In this document: in pieces, positions 59,740-64,000 of the stretch
Layout of the letters: the number at the start of each line of letters is the position of its first letter
Position numbering within the stretch: the stretch's first letter is position 1
NCBI GenBank assembly: GCA_020152595.1
Contig: JAIGNY010003061.1
Span: 755,001 to 819,000, forward strand
Direction of reading: 5' to 3'
Source: Chiridota heheva
Lineage: Eukaryota; Echinodermata; Holothuroidea; Apodida; Chiridotidae
Length of the DNA stretch: 64,000 bases
The notes under the pieces: model-generated
The model's database searches: none
What the model saw: the letters and a program-made list of their open reading frames with translations, nothing else
Told to the model about the DNA's origin: nothing
Position numbers and translations under genes: made by a program

Positions 59740-60430
59740 AATTCTCTAACTATATATCATGATGGCTCTAAGGAAGGCAACAAGACAACTGCTACTGCCA
59801 CCATCCAAGACATCACCCTCAGTAGCAGGCTTCCCAACCACTCATCCATCTTTTCGGCCAAAGCCAAGGCCATCCTGCTCACCCTCATCTCCCCCGCTCA
59901 GCCACTTTGCCATCTTCTCAGACTCCACGTCTGTCGTTACTTCTTTACTCAACCTTAAGTGGGATAACCTCCTCTGTAAGCTCCTTTTGCTGTCCCCCTC
60001 TCCTGCAGGAAAAGTATTTTCTTCTTGATACCCAGCCATGTTGGCATCCCCGGCAAAGACAGAGCTGCTTCAGTTGCTATGCTTGTCCTCAACTTCCCCT
60101 TCCCTTTTTTCCCAAAACCCTTTCTGACATCAAAACGATGATCGCTTCCTTTGTTTGTGACCGCTGGCAAACCTCATGGGACTCACAAATTGATCACAAA
60201 CTCCACAACATCCAGCCCACCAAACCCACCATCCACATTCTCTCCCATATAAACAACGTCCACATTACCCTCTTTAGAATAGGTCACACCCACCTCACTC
60301 ACTCTCACCTCCTTACTGGCTCCCCCACCTCTCTGCAACAATTGCCATTGCCCCCTCACAGTCCACCACGTCCTCCTTGCCTGCCCCATGTACACTTCTC
60401 CAGAGCTCCTTCACCCCTTACAACTCCATA
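59740..60430 (+). pseudogene. LINE RNase H region, inactivated
   Basis: After a frameshift near 59725-59757 the frame reads IYHDGSKEGNKTTATATIQD, the first Asp motif of RNase H. It continues to FSAKAKAILLTL, where the usual Glu is Lys. A second frameshift near 59890 leads to AIFSDSTSVVTSL (third Asp motif) and a third leads to PSHVGIPGKDRAASVAM, followed by a Cys/His-poor C-terminal tail. It has at least three frameshifts and a lost catalytic Glu. Confidence 0.8.
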
Positions 60431-60723
60431 GCCGAGCTCTACCAGAAAAACCCTCCAGATAAAATTATCTCCTTTCTTCATCATGTTTCCCTCTGCAACC
60501 ATATTTAGTCCATTTCTCCCTCTTTCGATGCTTGCTTCCTGGCCCTAATCCCCTGTACTTCTCTCAGACTCCTCCTATTTTATTTTATTCCCTTTCTTTG
60601 GAATGATCTAACCTCTCAGGCACAATTTGACCCTCGCTGTTGTGGTGCTGTTAAGCCCTTATCAAACAAACAAACAAACTTTTTGATAAAAAAGATTTGG
60701 ACATATTCTGTATCAAGCAAGAT

Positions 60724-60902
60724 AACTATGACTGAGTGGAAATCAAACATTTTGAAGTACAGAAATTGAGAATGAACATATAACAAGTGCTTCTATTTTG
60801 ACAATTTTGAAATCTCTAGAGATTGAGGCAGCAAGGGCTCTGTTTGTTGCTCATCAATTTGATCTCCTTGATTCAAATCTTATAACCGCTTTTGCAGATA
60901 AG
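60724..60902. repeat. Detached second half of the 51.5-kb duplication
   Basis: It matches 51826-52013: GACTGAGTGGAAAT, AACAAGTGCTTCTATTTTGA, TTTGAAATCTC.AG.GATTGA and TTTGCAGATAA, in order. It appears to continue the copy that stops at 52281. Confidence 0.8.
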
Positions 60903-61220
60903 TATATGGAATTTGATGCGTGAATTTTTATCTCGAGAAAAGGTTTTGTTTAGGAAGTAAAGACTCTTTATTCCTGCAAAAGAGTTTTTTTGGATAAATA
61001 TGCTATTTTGCTTAATTTGAGCAATATTTACTTTTCATTGTGGAAAAATATTTTAGGCTGTATTTTTAAGAAGCAGTTATTTTCAATTGAAGTCAGTTTT
61101 ATATGAGAGTTAAAATGTGGTGCTTGAGATTTGAATTATGATTGAATATAATTACCTTTGTTTTTAATGTTTTGAGATTTATGGTTGGTAATTTTGTGCA
61201 TGTGAATGAAAAAATATATA

Positions 61221-61251
<31 letters not shown>

Positions 61252-62093
61252 AATAATGATAACAAATCTGACTCTTGAGATGAACTTTTCTTATCATATT
61301 CACATCCCACTCTATCCTGAAGTTTTTACATTTGATATACAAAAGACAAATGTTTTATAACACGCTATGCGGTAATGTCATTTAGAGTGTTCATTTTTCA
61401 TTACTCGAGAGTACTTGATGATTTACTTCTTGGTTTCATACATTGAATGTGAAAATGAATTTGACTGTTTCGTGCATCGTTGTCGCTCATGAAAGCCTTT
61501 TGTATCTCACGCTTAAACTTCACGATGACACGATAATATTCGAAGCATGCCATGAACAGAGAAGTAATCTCCTTAGGTAGGATGCATACTATGCATGAGC
61601 ATTTTATAATTACATTTTCTTGCAACATTAAATTCTAATTGCTTCTTTCCTTCGTAATGCAGCTGAATGTGCAAAGTATATTAAATATATATATTGCTTA
61701 TGTGTAGTAGTGTTCAGAACAAGACAGATTCAGTGCCACCTAGTCAAGAGATGGAGATTGAAGAAACCAATTGAAGAATGATAATTTCTTTCACATTTTT
61801 ATCGGTGTGTGACTTGCAATCTCTTTTTTTTCTCCCATAAATATTGATCACATTATGATTAGTGATTTTGTGAGGGGAAAGAAATATAGCAACGTACTGC
61901 AGATCAGAGTTTGCTTATAGTAAAGAAATCAGTGGAAATAGATCTTGTACTATTTGGAGATTGTAATATTCTGAACTATTTTGAGTATGTATTGATTTTG
62001 TTAAAATAGATTGGAAGAAGGGGATGTAATACATTAAAGTGGTTGAAAAACATTGAATTGAAATTTTGGTGTGTGATTATTTATCTCCCATAG
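60903..62093. other. AT-rich intron-like sequence with a short (ATA)n tract
   Basis: A 35-bp ATA/ATG trinucleotide tract at about 61226-61262. An acceptor-like CTTTCCTTCGTAATGCAG near 61665 lacks a good donor. Nothing else supported. Confidence 0.4.
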
Positions 62094-62147
62094 GAAAGTC
62101 CCTACCCTAGGAGAAGACCAGTTCGCAAGAGTGAAACAAATGTACAG
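62094..62147 (+). CDS. 54-nt cassette exon related to the triplicated exons
   Basis: The acceptor is GATTATTTATCTCCCATAG and the donor is CAG/GTAAAA. It encodes ESPYPRRRPVRKSETNVQ, 18 codons, phase 0 and symmetric. Aligned to DTPQPRTRALSNFSVSNMK it keeps the acidic start, P3, P5, R6, R8, a serine one position before S14 (gap at F13) and the N near the end. So it is probably an older duplicate of the same exon. It is the most basic of the set, with RRR and VRKS patterns. The next exon lies beyond the window. Confidence 0.6.
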
Positions 62148-62262
62148 GTAAAACCGCCACATTCACAACATTCATGCTGTACAGTAATTGTGAATTGTGC
62201 TATTATTTGTATACATTCATTCCTTCATGTGACTGTGATTCTATCATTCATTGTAGATCACT

Positions 62263-62839
62263 TTAAAGGAATATTCCCATGGTTTTTTGTAAAATTTTAT
62301 TCGAAAGAGCCTACTTTAGAGCCAATTTAGTACAAAAATCAGGTTGGTATTATATTCTGTTCAGGAGATATGGATTTTTTAAGATTTCCCAATTGCATTT
62401 TAAAGTTTTTGTACAGTATGATGAATTTGTGTTTGATGATGTCATAGAGGCAATTCAATTCCAAATGGTTATGTATTTCTTTGAACATTAATTGGTTGTT
62501 TCTGTATGGTTAGAAACAATTTTCAAAAGTTATTTGAAGTAAGGTATATTTGGCAATGTATATAAATACCTAACTTTCATCAATTTATTTTTCCAGCAGG
62601 TTTTACTAATAAAAAAGGATGATAGATTTTAATGAAATACATCAACTTTGTGGGAGAATGTGTTGCTGTGATGTCATACTGAGCCTTGTCCTATTCATTT
62701 GCTGCCATTTTTTGTGAACTTTAAAATTTGAATATCTCCTGGTAGGAATAACATATCAACATGATATTTGTACTAAATTGTTTTTAAAATTGTTCTCTTT
62801 TTATGAAAGCTTATAAAAATCATGAAAATATTCCTTTAA
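62263..62839. mobile_element. TTAAAGGAATATT MITE, full copy
   Basis: It starts TTAAAGGAATATTCCCATGG and ends CATGAAAATATTCCTTTAA, 577 bp. Same internal order as 43881-44427 (GTACAGTATGATGAATT, TATGTATTTCTTT, TGTTGCTGTGATGTCATACT). No coding capacity. Confidence 0.9.
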
Positions 62840-62952
62840 TACAACAATTTCTGGTGAGATATTGTCTCGTGGTCATTTCATATGTAAAAAGGGAAAAGGG
62901 TATAGTCTTACATTGTATATTAGCGAGGTAGGGCTTTTCCACAGAATACTTA

Positions 62953-63532
62953 TTAAAGGAATATTCTTATGGTTTTTTGTAAAATTTTATTTAAAAGAGC
63001 ATACTTTATAGCCAATTTGGTACAAAAATCAGGTTGATATCATATTTCGTTCAGGAGATATGGATGTTTGGAAGATTTCCCAGTTGCATTTTAAAGTTTT
63101 TGTACAGTATGATGAATTAGTGTTTGTTGATGTCATAGAGGCAATTCCATTGCAAATGTTTATGTATTTCTTTGAACATTAATTGGTTGTTTCTGTATGA
63201 TTATAAATAATTTTCCAAAAGTTATTGAAGTAGGGTATATTTGGCAATATGTATAACTACCTAACTTTCATCAATTAATTTTTTTAGCAGGTTTTATTTA
63301 TAAAAAAGGGCGATAGATTATAATGAAATACATCAACTTTGTGGGAGAATGTGTTGCTGTGATGTCATACTAAGCCTTTTCCTATTTGTTTACTGGCATT
63401 TTTTGTGCACCTTGAAATTTGAATATCTCCTGGTAGGAATAACATATCAACATGATTTTTGTACTAAATTGTTTCTAATATTTTCCTCTTTCTTATAAAA
63501 CGTTACGAAAAAACATGTGAATATTCCTTTAA
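62953..63532. mobile_element. TTAAAGGAATATT MITE, second full copy
   Basis: It starts TTAAAGGAATATTCTTATGG and ends ATGTGAATATTCCTTTAA, 580 bp, same orientation as 62263-62839 and 113 bp beyond it. The two are more alike than either is to 43881. Confidence 0.9.
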
Positions 63533-64000
63533 GCTGATAAATTTGGGGTCTTTCTGTATAAACATGCAATCCGCATGATTTACAATCTTGTAATTATGAT
63601 CATTTCTCCAAAAATGTCTAATGTTTTAGTTTTAATGTTGATATTTATTAATATTTATTCTTTTATATTCCTATTTGTGTCAGCATCATAAATTTGTGTT
63701 GATAATAACTGAAGTCTCATGAACTGATCACTTCACTGGTAATGCAAAAAGCAGCCCAGTCAACATATGCTACACAAGTATTTATTGCTATAACTTGAGT
63801 AGCTGTGTTATCCCTTCCGAATTGAGTAGATTATGGGTCTCACAAGTGGAAAGTCTGTGCAGGGAGTTGGCATTTCCTGGTCTGTGGCTATCAAACAAGT
63901 TGACCAGTGTCATTAAGACAATTACAATTGAGACACATAAATTGTGTCCTGTCAATTTGTGAATTTTGGGCAGTGGGCACAGATGGGAAAGTTACCAAAT
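63533..64000. other. AT-rich intron-like sequence to window end
   Basis: Nothing supported. Confidence 0.45.

Larger units (their letters stand above)
58280..60682 (+). mobile_element. Decayed LINE retrotransposon with RT and RNase H
   Basis: It is a non-LTR retrotransposon fragment: reverse transcriptase, a C-terminal RNase H region, a 3' untranslated part and a (CAAA)n tail at about 60662-60680. The 5' half with the endonuclease is missing; a pyrimidine-rich stretch (58290-58430) precedes the first recognisable RT residues. RNase H after RT points to the I/Jockey-type group of LINEs. Its base composition (about half GC, C-rich on +) stands out from the AT-rich flanks, marking it as an insertion. 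The 3' end matches 12721-12955. Confidence 0.9.

Noticed and set aside
61665..61703. 39-nt exon LNVQSILNIYIAY after a good acceptor
   Set aside because: The only downstream donor is a poor GTGTAG and the sequence is low-complexity AT.

Overview
The window reads as intron-rich, AT-rich animal DNA, probably from a marine invertebrate deuterostome such as an echinoderm or another ambulacrarian. That placement is inferred from short exons in very long introns, dense non-autonomous repeats with terminal inverted repeats, a tRNA-derived SINE, a decayed RNase H-bearing LINE and a decayed THAP domain. There is no sign of bacterial operons, CRISPR or rRNA, and no intact large coding region. Most long open frames are products of tandem repeats.

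The main coding content is a string of very small exons on the + strand. An exon at 13200-13259 encodes EGQVLELSQVNDVRKGIAAK, which I recognise as resembling the N-terminal PH-domain segment of phospholipase C beta (PLCB4/NorpA class). Downstream are symmetric microexons, each starting and ending on codon boundaries: 28855-28884, 33496-33564, 43812-43868, 45175-45231, 46589-46645 and 62094-62147, with a weaker candidate at 56954-57010. Three of them (43812, 45175, 46589) are tandem duplicates of one 57-nt exon with its intron flanks. The exon at 62094 looks like an older relative. Each of these four carries a basic, serine-containing kinase-like motif. Between copies nearly every changed codon changes the amino acid. 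This looks like a cassette-exon array that could splice variable phosphorylatable inserts into one protein. It is the strongest candidate for something undescribed here.

Layout: 1-13 kb is intron-like sequence with MITE fragments, a trinucleotide repeat, a 1.2 kb TIR element (6906-8106) and a LINE tail (12721-12955). 13-16 kb has the PLCB-like exon, a repeat element built around a 24-bp minisatellite (13941-15896) and a minus-strand THAP remnant (16030-16258). 17-28 kb holds dispersed repeats, a foldback element (20856-21155), 37 units of an 11-bp satellite (22846-23252) and a SINE (27485-27742). 28-43 kb has two microexons, a second copy of the minisatellite element (35868-38236) and an array of GGGAAATTTCC sites (39815-40592). 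43-47 kb is the triplicated exon region, with a MITE insertion that can be dated against empty sites. 49-57 kb is tandem-repeat rich (a third minisatellite locus, a 72-bp palindromic satellite and a 34-bp hairpin minisatellite). 58-60.7 kb is the decayed LINE. 62-63.5 kb has the last microexon followed by two copies of the same MITE.

All gene-level statements rest on reading splice sites and translations by eye; no alignment or transcript data were available.
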